Source: Pseudomonas sp. LRP2-20 (GTDB taxonomy: Bacteria > Pseudomonadota > Gammaproteobacteria > Pseudomonadales > Pseudomonadaceae). From it: 64,000 bases of DNA. The position numbers were made by a program, and so were the translations under genes. The notes below the pieces were generated by a model. It saw only the letters and a program-made list of their open reading frames with translations. It was not told where the DNA came from and did not search any database. The stretch's first letter is position 1, and every line of letters starts with the position of its first letter. Of the stretch, positions 39,637 through 48,548 are shown piece after piece. The stretch lies in NCBI RefSeq assembly GCF_024349685.1, contig NZ_AP025944.1, positions 1,990,001 through 2,054,000 on the forward strand, read 5' to 3'.

Positions 39637-40266
39637 TCACTCGGTCGGGTCGATGCTGTTGGCCAGGGTCATGCTGCGGTTGCCGGGCAGCAGCACGTAG
39701 CTGTACGAGCGGCCCTTCTTGAGAAACTGCTCGTCGAAGCTGGCGACCTTGGTGTCCTGCTGGTAGGCGGCGAAGTCGATCTTGATCTCGTTGACCATGC
39801 GCGTGCCGGTTTCACCGTTGCCAAGCGCTTGGATCACCTCGTGCTTGCCATCGGAGGTCTTCAGTGCGGCCTGGTTGGCGGTCAGGTTGTAGAAGGCGAT
39901 CTGCGCCTTCTTTGGCTCGTTGACATACTTGTCGCTGATCAGCTTCAACTGCTTGCCGTCGTAGACCACGGTGCTGGCGGCATTGGCCTTGAGCTGCGGC
40001 TCGATCGACTTGCCGCCGACGGCGATCTTGTGCGGGCCAGCAGGGGTGAAGCGGTAGCCGCTGAGCTGGCCGGCGGCGACCCGCTGTGGGTTGATCTTGC
40101 CGCTGAGGCTGACGTCGATGTTGCTGTCGGACAGGTTCAGCACGCGGACGAATGCCGAGTTGGCCGGCGCCACGGCATCGTACAGGTCGGCGTTGCCTTC
40201 GGCGGCCAAGGCCGCATGGCTGGCAGCGGCGAGGGCGATGGCGGTGAACAGTGGGGTGAGTTTCAT
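39637..40266 (-). CDS. algF: AlgF-like alginate acetylation protein
   Basis: AlgF is a small periplasmic adaptor required for alginate O-acetylation with AlgI, AlgJ and AlgX. The 209-residue protein has a signal peptide (MKLTPLFTAIALAAASHAALA) and begins EGNADLYDAVAPANSAFVRVLNLS as in the family. Two beta-rich domains follow. ATG 40266 has AAGGAGAG five bases upstream. It lies 27 bases before the algX-like gene. Confidence 0.9.
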   Translation of the reverse strand: MKLTPLFTAIALAAASHAALAAEGNADLYDAVAPANSAFVRVLNLSDSNIDVSLSGKINPQRVAAGQLSGYRFTPAGPHKIAVGGKSIEPQLKANAASTVVYDGKQLKLISDKYVNEPKKAQIAFYNLTANQAALKTSDGKHEVIQALGNGETGTRMVNEIKIDFAAYQQDTKVASFDEQFLKKGRSYSYVLLPGNRSMTLANSIDPTE

Positions 40267-40284
40267 CAGGCTCTCCTTGAATCG

Positions 40285-41379
40285 TCAGAAATGCTGGGGC
40301 GCAGCGCTGCGGCTGAGTGAGCCGGGGCGGTGGGCGAGCAGGGTGCGCAGGGGGAACTCCCAGACCACGGTGTTGATCTGTGGGTTGGCCAGCTGGTCGC
40401 TGGCTAGGAACTGGTTCATCGCCTCGAACGGGCCGCGGGCTTCCACGGCGATGCTCAGCAGGTCGCGGTTGAGCGCCTCCTTGAGGAAGCCGATGAAGTT
40501 CCAGTCGTCGATCTTGCTGTAACTGGTGCCGACCAGCAGCAGGCTCTGGTCTTGCTCGGCGAACAGGTCGTCGGCGCCTTGCTCGGCCTTGAGGGTTTCG
40601 TACAGGGTGATCGGATTGGGGCCGAACTGCGGCGCCAGGCGTGAATGGTCGAACTGGATGTAGTTCATCAGGTCGCCCTTGACGCTCTTCTCACCGGCCT
40701 TGTGTGACACGTACACCTGGTCACCCAGCAGTTGCGGGCGCTGGCGCGCCAGCTCGTAGGCCGACAGCCGTGCGCCTTCCGGGCTCCAGTGGGTGTCGGA
40801 CTTGAGGAACAGCTGCGGGCCGTCGAGGTTGGCCAGAAACGCCTGGCGCAGCGGCACCACATCCAGCTGGCGGTCTTGCAGCGCGCCGACAAAACGGTCA
40901 TAGAGGCTGGTCACTCGCGGGTCGAACGCGTGCGCGGCGTGCGCTGCGTACACATCCAGTTTCATCGGCAGTGGCAGGATCACCAGCTGCTTGCCACGCT
41001 CGGCCAACTGCGCACGCACTTTGGCGATCTGCTCCAGCTGGCTCGTCAGGTTGGCGTCGAGGTCATTTGGAACGCGGTATTCCTGGTTGGTGTAGAGCCA
41101 GCCGTCCTTGCCCAGCACCACGCCCTTGGTGCCCTCGCCGAACAGGTGGAACTGGGCGTCGGCCCACAGTTGCACCGACGGCTCACGCAGGAAGAAGCGC
41201 TTGTCGTAGGCCTGCTCGAACTTGCGCAGCAGCTTGCCGTCGACGAACAGGTTCCAGGTATCGGTCGACGTGCGGGCAAAACTGAATACCGGTGGCAGCG
41301 AATAGACGAACATCGCCGCCAGCACCACCACGAACAGAATGCCATTGGCCTTGCTGGCCGAATTCATCACCGGGTACAT
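40285..41379 (-). CDS. algJ: AlgJ-like alginate O-acetyltransferase
   Basis: AlgJ is a membrane-anchored periplasmic acetylesterase/acetyltransferase with an SGNH-like fold. The 364-residue protein has a single N-terminal membrane helix (about 13-30). The catalytic set is present as D195 and H197 in SDTHWSPEGA and S286 in LVGTSYS. ATG 41379 has AGGAGAG upstream; it follows algI by 9 bases. Intact residues mean acetylation is expected. Confidence 0.92.
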   Translation of the reverse strand: MYPVMNSASKANGILFVVVLAAMFVYSLPPVFSFARTSTDTWNLFVDGKLLRKFEQAYDKRFFLREPSVQLWADAQFHLFGEGTKGVVLGKDGWLYTNQEYRVPNDLDANLTSQLEQIAKVRAQLAERGKQLVILPLPMKLDVYAAHAAHAFDPRVTSLYDRFVGALQDRQLDVVPLRQAFLANLDGPQLFLKSDTHWSPEGARLSAYELARQRPQLLGDQVYVSHKAGEKSVKGDLMNYIQFDHSRLAPQFGPNPITLYETLKAEQGADDLFAEQDQSLLLVGTSYSKIDDWNFIGFLKEALNRDLLSIAVEARGPFEAMNQFLASDQLANPQINTVVWEFPLRTLLAHRPGSLSRSAAPQHF

Positions 41380-41388
41380 GGCACTCTC

Positions 41389-42816
41389 CTAGAACTGGAA
41401 ATACAGGAAGGGTGAAAACGAGTTTGCCGCCAGGCTGCTCAGCGCCAGCAGGAAGCCGCCCCACAGCAGCACGCTGTTCAGCGCGCTGACATGGCGCATG
41501 AAATAGCCTTCCTTGTTGCCGGCGTAGAAGCGCAGGTTGTTGATCCCGGCCAGTACCAGCCAGGCCAGCGCCACCAGGGCAAAGGCCATGGCCATCTTCG
41601 AGGCGCCGAGCACGTACAGCTCCAGCGAGCCGAAACCGTTGAAGCCGAACAGCGCCTGGTAGATGTCGATGCTGTGGCGCAGGTCCATGGTGAAGAACAG
41701 CGGCATGCTCAGCACGATCAGCAGGCCCGTGCGCAGGTTGCGGCTCAGGCGGTAGGGCGCACCGACCTTGGTCGCCAGGTTGAACTTGCGTTCGATGACC
41801 ATGCCGACCCCGAAGAACAGCCCCCAGCAGATGAAGGCGAAGCTTGCGCCGTGCCACAGGCCTGACAGCAGCATGGTCCAGACCAGCGCCGGCAGGGCGC
41901 CGGCCACGCGCTTGCGCACCAGGGGCATGTACACGTAGTCGCGCAGGAAATGCGCCAAGGTCATGTGCCAGCGTGCCCAGAACTCGGTGATGCTCTGTGC
42001 CACATAGGGCTGGTTGAAATTCTCCGGGAAGCGGAAGCCCATCATCAGCGCCAGGCCCAGGGCCATGTGGCTGTAGCCGGCGAAGTCGAAGTACAGCTGC
42101 AGGGTCGAGATCACCAGGCCGAACCAGGCATCGCTGAACTGCAACGTGCCTTCACTGACGAACAGCTGGTTGATCGGCGCCAGGCGGTCGGCGATCAGCA
42201 CCTTCATGATGAAACCGAGCATGAAGCGGCACACACCCAGCGAGAACAGCTCCAGCGAGTGGGTGCGTTCGCGCAGCTGCGGCGCCAGCTGGCTGTAGCG
42301 CAGGATCGGCCCGGCCACCAGGTGCGGGAACAGCGCGACAAAGGCGGCGAAGTCGATGAAGTTGCGCGTCGGCGTGGCGTCCTTGCGGTAGATGTCGACG
42401 ATGTAGCTCAGGGCATGGAACACGTAGAACGAAATGCCCAGCGGCAGGAAGATGTTCTCCAGCGTCCAGGTATTGATGCCCAGTGGCGCCAGCAGCATGG
42501 CCAGCACCTCGGCGCCGAAGTTGGCGTACTTGAAGTAGCCCAGGGTCGACAGGTTGCCGGCCACGCCGATCCACAGCAGGCGCAGGGCCATGGGTTTGTC
42601 GCCGGCATCCAGGCGTGCCTTGATCCGCAGGCCGAACCAGTAGTTCCAGTAGGTGATGCCGACGAACAGCAGCAGGAAGTCTGGCCGCCACCAGGCATAG
42701 AAGATGTAGCTGGCGGCCACGATCACCGTGGAGCGCCACTGCGCCTTGGCCAGGAAGTACACGGCCAGGAACAGCGGCAGGTAGAGGAACAGGAACACAT
42801 TGGAGGCGAAGATCAT
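41389..42816 (-). CDS. algI: AlgI-like MBOAT acyltransferase
   Basis: AlgI is a membrane-bound O-acyltransferase that moves acetyl groups across the inner membrane for alginate acetylation. The 475-residue protein has about eleven membrane segments and the MBOAT histidines in FWARWHMTLAHFLRDYVY and LSGLWHGASFAFICWG. It lacks the long polar linker found before the last helices in P. aeruginosa AlgI (about 520 residues), but the C-terminus SPFLYFQF is retained. It lies 14 bases after algE, whereas in canonical operons algG, algX and algL intervene. Confidence 0.92.
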   Translation of the reverse strand: MIFASNVFLFLYLPLFLAVYFLAKAQWRSTVIVAASYIFYAWWRPDFLLLFVGITYWNYWFGLRIKARLDAGDKPMALRLLWIGVAGNLSTLGYFKYANFGAEVLAMLLAPLGINTWTLENIFLPLGISFYVFHALSYIVDIYRKDATPTRNFIDFAAFVALFPHLVAGPILRYSQLAPQLRERTHSLELFSLGVCRFMLGFIMKVLIADRLAPINQLFVSEGTLQFSDAWFGLVISTLQLYFDFAGYSHMALGLALMMGFRFPENFNQPYVAQSITEFWARWHMTLAHFLRDYVYMPLVRKRVAGALPALVWTMLLSGLWHGASFAFICWGLFFGVGMVIERKFNLATKVGAPYRLSRNLRTGLLIVLSMPLFFTMDLRHSIDIYQALFGFNGFGSLELYVLGASKMAMAFALVALAWLVLAGINNLRFYAGNKEGYFMRHVSALNSVLLWGGFLLALSSLAANSFSPFLYFQF

Positions 42817-42830
42817 GGCACGGCCCGTCC

Positions 42831-44285
42831 TTAGTAACTGATCACCACGCCGACGCTCAGCTGGTAGTCATCGCCTGTTGCCAATGCACTGCCGGCATTG
42901 AGGTAACTGGCGCTGACCAGCGCGTTGACGTCCAGGTGCTTGCCATCGATAGCCACCGGAAACATCTTCCAGTAGTAGTTGAGGTCGATCATCTGCCCGA
43001 CATTGCGCCCGTTGCCGTTGCTGCCCTGGTTGATGGCACGGTTGCGCTGCGAACGCTGGTCGCCATTCATGCGGATCGGCAGGGTGCCGTCGGCATCGCG
43101 CAGGTCCAGCTGGGTCACCCGCAGGTCCAGCGCGCTGCGCGGGGTGGGGCGGGTCTCCACGGCAAAGCCGTAGTAGCTCAGGTTGCGCAGGTCGAGGGCG
43201 ACGAACGAACTGGTCAGGCGGGTGCTGTAGGAGCCGGTGCGGGTGATGCGGTCGGACTGGATGGCGTTCAGGCGGAAGCCATCGTTCTCGTCGCCGGGCT
43301 TGTCGGTCAGGCCGCCACGCAGCGCCAGGCGCGGGGTCCACGCCAGGCTGTCGAAGCGCTTGCCGACTTCACCCAGCACCGCCCAGCCCTTGCTGCTGTG
43401 GCCGGTGGTGGTGATGCCGTTGCCGTCGGTGTTGTCCATCTTGCCATCCAGCGCCGCCAGTTCCAGGTGGTAGTCGCTGAGCACCGGGTAGGCGAGGTTG
43501 TCACCCTTGAAGAACAGCCCGTAGCGCATGCCCTTGAAGTCGTAGCGGTCGTCGGCGTCGTGGCCGCTGTGGTCGTTCTCGTGCATCAGGCGCACACCGA
43601 CCTGGTTGTTCGGGCTCCAGCGGTAGGCGTACTGGCCCATCAGGTAGGTGGTGCGCTCCTCGCTGTCGGCCAGGCGGTTGACGTCGGTGTTGTAGTTGTG
43701 GAACTTCTGGCCGACGGCGAAGAACGCCTCGCTGAAGGTGTCCTGGTAGTTGAAACGCAGCGACTCGAGGCTGTCGTCCCACCAGATGCCGTAGTCGTCA
43801 TAGAAGCGCTGGCGGCCGAACGAGGCGGAGAAGCGCGGGTCGTCGCCGATCAGGTTGCGCTTGACGTACAGCTCGCGCAGCTCGGCATACCAGCCTTCGG
43901 GCTGTTCGCGTTGGTTGCTGTTGCTGGCTTCGTTGGTCAGGTTGCTCGACTGGCTGGAGTCGTAGTTCAGCCACAGGCGGCCGTAGACCATCCACTTGGC
44001 CCAGCGCTTTTCCGGCGAGTACCAGGCGAACGACGGTTCGTAGCGCAGGCTGTAGAACATCTCGCGGTCGCTGCCGACCTGGGAGTCCTCAGGGCCGTAG
44101 CCGGTCTGCACGGTGAGCTTGTTGAACACTTCCGAGGTGATCACTGGCTCGCTGCCATCCACGGCGGCGACGCGTACCGGTTCGTTGCTGTCAGCCTCGG
44201 GGCCGGTGATTTCTTCCGCGGCGAAGGCCGCCGGCAAGGGCGCCAGGGCCAGCAGGGCGCCGAACAGGGGGTGGTGCGCTTTCAC
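42831..44285 (-). CDS. algE: AlgE-like outer-membrane alginate porin
   Basis: AlgE is the outer-membrane beta-barrel through which alginate leaves the cell. The 484-residue protein has a signal peptide (1-22, ending AAFA) and a barrel sequence with alternating strands and many Arg and aromatic residues (WAKWMVYGRLWLNY, GRQRFYDDYGIWWDD), ending in VGVVISY. The start is GTG 44285, overlapping the algK stop as GTGA. It belongs to the alginate-export family; residues lining an anion-selective pore could not be aligned by eye. Confidence 0.9.
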   Translation of the reverse strand: MKAHHPLFGALLALAPLPAAFAAEEITGPEADSNEPVRVAAVDGSEPVITSEVFNKLTVQTGYGPEDSQVGSDREMFYSLRYEPSFAWYSPEKRWAKWMVYGRLWLNYDSSQSSNLTNEASNSNQREQPEGWYAELRELYVKRNLIGDDPRFSASFGRQRFYDDYGIWWDDSLESLRFNYQDTFSEAFFAVGQKFHNYNTDVNRLADSEERTTYLMGQYAYRWSPNNQVGVRLMHENDHSGHDADDRYDFKGMRYGLFFKGDNLAYPVLSDYHLELAALDGKMDNTDGNGITTTGHSSKGWAVLGEVGKRFDSLAWTPRLALRGGLTDKPGDENDGFRLNAIQSDRITRTGSYSTRLTSSFVALDLRNLSYYGFAVETRPTPRSALDLRVTQLDLRDADGTLPIRMNGDQRSQRNRAINQGSNGNGRNVGQMIDLNYYWKMFPVAIDGKHLDVNALVSASYLNAGSALATGDDYQLSVGVVISY

Positions 44286-45724
44286 AGGGTGGCCTCCTTG
44301 AACAGCCCGTTGCGAGCGGCCAGGGCACGCTCGATGTCATCCTTTGGCAGTGTCTTTTCCAGGCGCTTGATCAGGCTGCGCGCACTGCGTTCACCCAGGT
44401 CGAGGGCGACGCGGGCATAGGTGTAGGCCTTGACCGGGTCGTGGCACAGGGCACGACCGTAGGCGTGCAGGGTGGCCATGCGGTACCAGGCGGCGGTGTT
44501 GCCCTTGTCGGCTTCGGCCTGGAACAGCGCCAGGGCCTTTTCCTGGTCGGGCTGGTCCTCGACGCCCTTGCTGTAGTACTCGGCCAGCAGCAGGCCGGCG
44601 CCGGGGTAGCCGCTGGCACCCAGCTCCTCGATCAGTGCGCGGGCCTTGTCCGGGTCGAGGGTCAGCCAGTTGTTGACCATGTAGAACTGCGCCTGCAAGG
44701 CCTTGGCCCGGGTTGGCTCGCGCTCGCGTACCTGGTCGATCAGCGCCTGGGTTTCCTCGGCGTTGTGCTCGGTCGGGTTGGAGATCATGTAGTTGGCCTT
44801 GGACACCATGGCCGGCACGAAGCCGCGGGCTACGGCCACATCGCGCCAGCGCTGGACGCGGGCGGTAGCCAGGTTCAGCGCCTGGTCCTGGGCTTTTTCG
44901 CGGGCCAGTTGCGCGGGCGTTGGCGGCAGCTTGTCGGCGCCCGGTGCGCTGGCCTGGCGTTCGTAGCGGTCGGCGTCCAGTTCGGCGCGCTGCACGCTGG
45001 TGATGCTGTCGAGCAGCGCGGCGACGCGGTGGATGATCTCCACCGGCAACTGCTCACGCTCAGGCTCAAGCTGGTCGGCGAAGGGCGGGAACAGGCGGTC
45101 CTGCTGCTCGCCGAGGAAGGCGTAGTAGCGGTCCAGGGCGCGCACGTCCACGCGCACCGCCTGGCGATACCAGCGCTCGGCGCCGGCGCGGTCGCCCTGG
45201 CGCTCGGCGAGCACGGCGTGGTACAGCTCGGGGCGGCAGTTGAGCAGGCAAGCCTGCTCGTAAAGGGCCAGCAGCTGGGCGGTGTCGACCAGCTCCGGGT
45301 AGGTCAGGAACACTTCCAGTGTGGTGCTGGTGTTACGCGGGTCGAGGTTGGCCGGGTAGCGCGTCAGAGCCTGTGCCATCCACGGCCGTTGCGCCTCGCG
45401 CAGGCTCGGCGTGCGGTCGATCAGGCGGGCCAGCGATGCCAGTGCCGGGACCAGGCCATGGCCGTCGGCAAAGGCCTTCTGGTACAGCGCCACCACTTCC
45501 GCGCGGCTGGCGCCTTCGCGCCCGGCCAGCACATCGCCAAGCAGCAGGGTGCTGGCCAGGTCGCCACGGGCAGCCAGCTCGCGCAGGTCGCTGGTGACCT
45601 CGGCCGACGGGTCCTTGTACAGCGCATAGCGGATCTGTTCCAGGCTCTGCCCGGCACTGGCCGTGCTGGCGCAGGCCAGCACCAGGCCGGCCAGCAGCAG
45701 GCGGGGGGGCATGTTCGCGGTCAT
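44282..45724 (-). CDS. algK: AlgK-like TPR/Sel1 periplasmic protein
   Basis: AlgK is a Sel1/TPR scaffold that links the outer-membrane porin to the periplasmic complex. The 480-residue protein is helical, with Sel1-like repeats clearest at the C-terminus (ASGYPGAGLLLAEYYSKGVED, NTAAWYRMATLHAYG). Known AlgK is a lipoprotein; here the leader ends LVLACASTASAG, so the cysteine has a poor lipobox (Leu at -2) and signal peptidase I cleavage after ASA is equally possible. ATG 45724 follows alg44 by 22 bases. Confidence 0.85.
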   Translation of the reverse strand: MTANMPPRLLLAGLVLACASTASAGQSLEQIRYALYKDPSAEVTSDLRELAARGDLASTLLLGDVLAGREGASRAEVVALYQKAFADGHGLVPALASLARLIDRTPSLREAQRPWMAQALTRYPANLDPRNTSTTLEVFLTYPELVDTAQLLALYEQACLLNCRPELYHAVLAERQGDRAGAERWYRQAVRVDVRALDRYYAFLGEQQDRLFPPFADQLEPEREQLPVEIIHRVAALLDSITSVQRAELDADRYERQASAPGADKLPPTPAQLAREKAQDQALNLATARVQRWRDVAVARGFVPAMVSKANYMISNPTEHNAEETQALIDQVREREPTRAKALQAQFYMVNNWLTLDPDKARALIEELGASGYPGAGLLLAEYYSKGVEDQPDQEKALALFQAEADKGNTAAWYRMATLHAYGRALCHDPVKAYTYARVALDLGERSARSLIKRLEKTLPKDDIERALAARNGLFKEATL

Positions 45725-45746
45725 GGCGTCATCGTCCTCGGCGCGC

Positions 45747-46910
45747 TTAGCGCGCTGCGCCGAATGGCAGGCCCAGGAACAGGTCGACCGCCACCGCTTT
45801 CTGGTAGGCCGCGGCCGGTAGCGGGCTGTCGGGCTGGATGGTCAGTGCCAGGTTGCGATTGAGCTCATCCACGCGCGCGTCGACCACCTTGCCGCTGTAG
45901 TGCTGGTCGAGGCCGAACACCTGCATGTCCACCGACTTCACCCGGTCGACATCGGCGAGCTTGTCGAACGGCACGTTGGCGCGCACGAACAGGCCCTGGT
46001 CCTTGGGCAGCAGGTGCATCAGCGGGGCTTCCTTGTAGCCATAGCCATCCAGGCGCTGGCTCGGGTAGTAGACCTGGCAGTCGCACGGGCTGTTGATCAC
46101 CGTCTCGATGGTGGCGCGGCCGAGCAGGGCCTGCAGGTCGCCCGGCGACAGGTCGGCGACCGCCTTCATGTCGGCCGGGCTGGTGAAGCTGGTGGCCAGC
46201 TGCGTGGAGATGCTGGCCAGCGGCTGGCCAGCCTGCACTTCGGTGGCGCCGGCGGGCAGCAGGTACTTCACATAGCCGTTGTCGGGCATGCTGATGACCT
46301 GGGCGTTGGTCGCCACCTGGGCCTGCAGCGCCGGGATGCGGAAGAACAGCAGGTAGCCCTTGTAGCCGACGAAGGCCAGCGCGGCGATGCCGGCGGCGGT
46401 GTACAGCAAGGTGCCGGTCAAGGCCTTGAGGCGGGCGCCTGGGGTGCGGGCGCTGGCGTACTTGTGCTTGCGCTCCTTTATGTAGTTCTCGCGCTGCATG
46501 ACATTGAACAGGCCGTTGATGTCGGCGATCTCGCCGGACATGTAGGCGCTGATCAGGTAGCGCAGGATGTCGCGCTTCTGTGCATCGAGCTCGACGAACT
46601 GTGCGCCCACTTCGTTGCCGCGCTGGGAGACGATGCGGATCTTGCTGTCGATGTTCAGGTCGACCTGGTTCAGGCGCAGGCGGATCGAGGCGTCGTACAG
46701 CGTGCCGACTTTCAGCGGCGCGTCATGGATCAGGCCCAGGCCACCCAGGGAAATGTCCTGCAGGGCCACTTCGAACGGCGCCTGGCCGGCACTGGCCAGG
46801 CGTACCCGTGCGTTCATCCGGGTGCGCACGTACTGGCGCTCGTCGACCGCCTCATGGACGATGTTGGCCGCTGTCTTGCCCGGGGCCGCGGGAATGTTCG
46901 TGGTACTCAT
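45747..46910 (-). CDS. alg44: Alg44-like PilZ c-di-GMP receptor
   Basis: Alg44 is the inner-membrane protein that binds c-di-GMP and activates the polymerase Alg8. The 387-residue protein has an N-terminal PilZ domain with RMNAR (R31-R35) and DISLGG (D52, S54, G57), the RxxxR and DxSxxG ligand motifs, plus an Arg in VSQRGNEVG. One membrane helix lies at about 170-190. A periplasmic HlyD-like domain follows with the conserved SPCDCQV stretch near 275. ATG 46910 lies 16 bases after alg8. The polymer is thus expected to be c-di-GMP controlled. Confidence 0.92.
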   Translation of the reverse strand: MSTTNIPAAPGKTAANIVHEAVDERQYVRTRMNARVRLASAGQAPFEVALQDISLGGLGLIHDAPLKVGTLYDASIRLRLNQVDLNIDSKIRIVSQRGNEVGAQFVELDAQKRDILRYLISAYMSGEIADINGLFNVMQRENYIKERKHKYASARTPGARLKALTGTLLYTAAGIAALAFVGYKGYLLFFRIPALQAQVATNAQVISMPDNGYVKYLLPAGATEVQAGQPLASISTQLATSFTSPADMKAVADLSPGDLQALLGRATIETVINSPCDCQVYYPSQRLDGYGYKEAPLMHLLPKDQGLFVRANVPFDKLADVDRVKSVDMQVFGLDQHYSGKVVDARVDELNRNLALTIQPDSPLPAAAYQKAVAVDLFLGLPFGAAR

Positions 46911-46926
46911 ATGCAGGCGCCTTTCC

Positions 46927-48456
46927 TTAACGTTGCGAGAGTTCTAAGAGAACGGTGATGACCCCGAAGAAGATCGCGATCGACGAGCACAGCATCGCCT
47001 TCGAGGACCAGCGGTTGAGGCTGGCGTCGAAGTCGACGCTGCCAGTGGCCAGGGTGGTCTTCTGCCGCGTCCAGCTTTGCTGGTCCATGTGGAACATCGC
47101 GTAGACCTTCATCAGCGAACCGACGATCTGGTTGTAATAAAGAACGAAGGGGTACATCGGGCTGACCGGGTGGCCGGCGAAGACGAACAGCACGGTCACC
47201 AGGCTGCGCGAGATTAGCACCCAGAACAGGTACACCAGCAGGTACTGGATACCGAACACCAGGCCGGCCACCACCGAGGCAGTCAGGCCCATCAGGCAGG
47301 TCCACATCGACACGCGCTGGTCGAGCAGCACGTACAGGGTGAACAACCCCAGCCGGGCGCGGCCGAGCAGGGCGGTGGCGCGGAAGTTCTGCCGCAGCGA
47401 GTTGCCGTACCAGCGGAACATCAGCTGGCGGGTGGCGATCCAGAAGCTGTCGCTGGGCGGGTGCTCGACGGTCAGGGTGTGGCTGTCGGGCACATAGAAG
47501 GTATTCCAGCCAGCGCGCATCAGGCTCAGCCAGCTCGACTTGTCGTCACCGGTGAGGAACTGGAAGCGGCCCAGGCGCCAGTGTTCGAGGAAGTCGGCTT
47601 CGACGTCGCGGATGAAATCGGGGTCGGTCATCACTTCGGCGCGGAAGAACGACAGCCGCCCGGTCAGGGTCAGCACCCGGTGCGACAGGGCCATCGAGCA
47701 CATGTTGATGTGGCGCTGGACGAAGCGCATCGAGTGCCACTGGCGCATCCAGCGGCTGCCTTCGACTTCGCAGAATTCGTTGGTGGTCAGGCCGCCCACG
47801 TCCGGCAGCACGGCAAACAGCTTGACCGCACGCTCGACGCAGCCGGGCAGCATCATGGTGTCGCCGTCGACCACGCCGACCACCGCGTCACTCAGCGGCA
47901 TCTGCCGCGACAGCGCGCGAAAGGCATGGGCCAGGCCGTCGCGCTTGCCCGTGCCTCGGGCGCGGACGATCACCAGCTTGATGTCGTCGCGGTCCTTGAC
48001 CTCGTTGCGCATGATGTCCTTGATGAAGGTCTCGTCGCCTTTCTCCACGATCGAGGCGATCACCGTGCACGGCACCTTCAGCCGTTGCACTTCCTGGAAT
48101 ACCGACTGGTAGACCTTGAACGTGGTCATGGTGGGGATGCGGAAGCTGGTGACCACCATGAACATGTGCGAGGGCAGTGCTGCATCGCCCAGGCGTTCGA
48201 CCTGCCGACGCAGGCGTGGGAACTTCCAGTGCAGGAAGTACATGCCGCGCAGGTAGTGGACGATGGCGTTGCCATAGCGCCACATGCCCAGTGTGCCGAT
48301 GATGAAGATGAACAGGTGGTGGTTCGGGTCCAGGTACTGCGGTGCGACCATCTCCGACGCCAGCGCGATCAGCCCGGCCAGGCACGCCCAGCCGAAGAAG
48401 CTGGCGCCTGCGCGCAGGTAGCCGGGTGCCACGAAGGGCGGTTGCTGTCGATCCAT
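46927..48456 (-). CDS. alg8: Alg8-like polymannuronate synthase (GT2)
   Basis: Alg8 is the inner-membrane glycosyltransferase that polymerises GDP-mannuronate. The 509-residue protein has membrane segments at about 18-60, a GT2 catalytic domain with GTGKRDGLA, VVDGDT, TTNEFCEVEGS and LTGDDKSSW, the LMFRWYGN motif, and four or five C-terminal helices. I start at ATG 48456 (MDRQQPPF), with AGGAG ten bases upstream; a GTG further upstream is weaker. It resembles Alg8 across its length, including QRHINMCSMALS and FVLYYNQIVGSL, but its N- and C-terminal parts look clearly divergent from P. aeruginosa Alg8. Confidence 0.92.
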   Translation of the reverse strand: MDRQQPPFVAPGYLRAGASFFGWACLAGLIALASEMVAPQYLDPNHHLFIFIIGTLGMWRYGNAIVHYLRGMYFLHWKFPRLRRQVERLGDAALPSHMFMVVTSFRIPTMTTFKVYQSVFQEVQRLKVPCTVIASIVEKGDETFIKDIMRNEVKDRDDIKLVIVRARGTGKRDGLAHAFRALSRQMPLSDAVVGVVDGDTMMLPGCVERAVKLFAVLPDVGGLTTNEFCEVEGSRWMRQWHSMRFVQRHINMCSMALSHRVLTLTGRLSFFRAEVMTDPDFIRDVEADFLEHWRLGRFQFLTGDDKSSWLSLMRAGWNTFYVPDSHTLTVEHPPSDSFWIATRQLMFRWYGNSLRQNFRATALLGRARLGLFTLYVLLDQRVSMWTCLMGLTASVVAGLVFGIQYLLVYLFWVLISRSLVTVLFVFAGHPVSPMYPFVLYYNQIVGSLMKVYAMFHMDQQSWTRQKTTLATGSVDFDASLNRWSSKAMLCSSIAIFFGVITVLLELSQR

Positions 48457-48548
48457 GTCGGCTTGACTCCTGTTTTTTGCGGTGCCCGCGCGCCACGCCA
48501 CCCAGGCGTCAGCCTGCGGTGGGTGGTGCGCGGTGGCTGCCGGGTCGG
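48457..48548. other. 92-base spacer between algD and alg8
   Basis: GC-rich spacer with a possible hairpin formed by GCGCGCCACGCCACC and GGTGGTGCGCGGTGGC (48487-48538). No gene. It is the longest gap in the operon and may tune algD against the rest. Confidence 0.4.

Noticed and set aside
48457-48501. GTG start 15 codons upstream of the alg8 ATG
   Set aside because: The ATG at 48456 has AGGAG upstream and matches the family start better.
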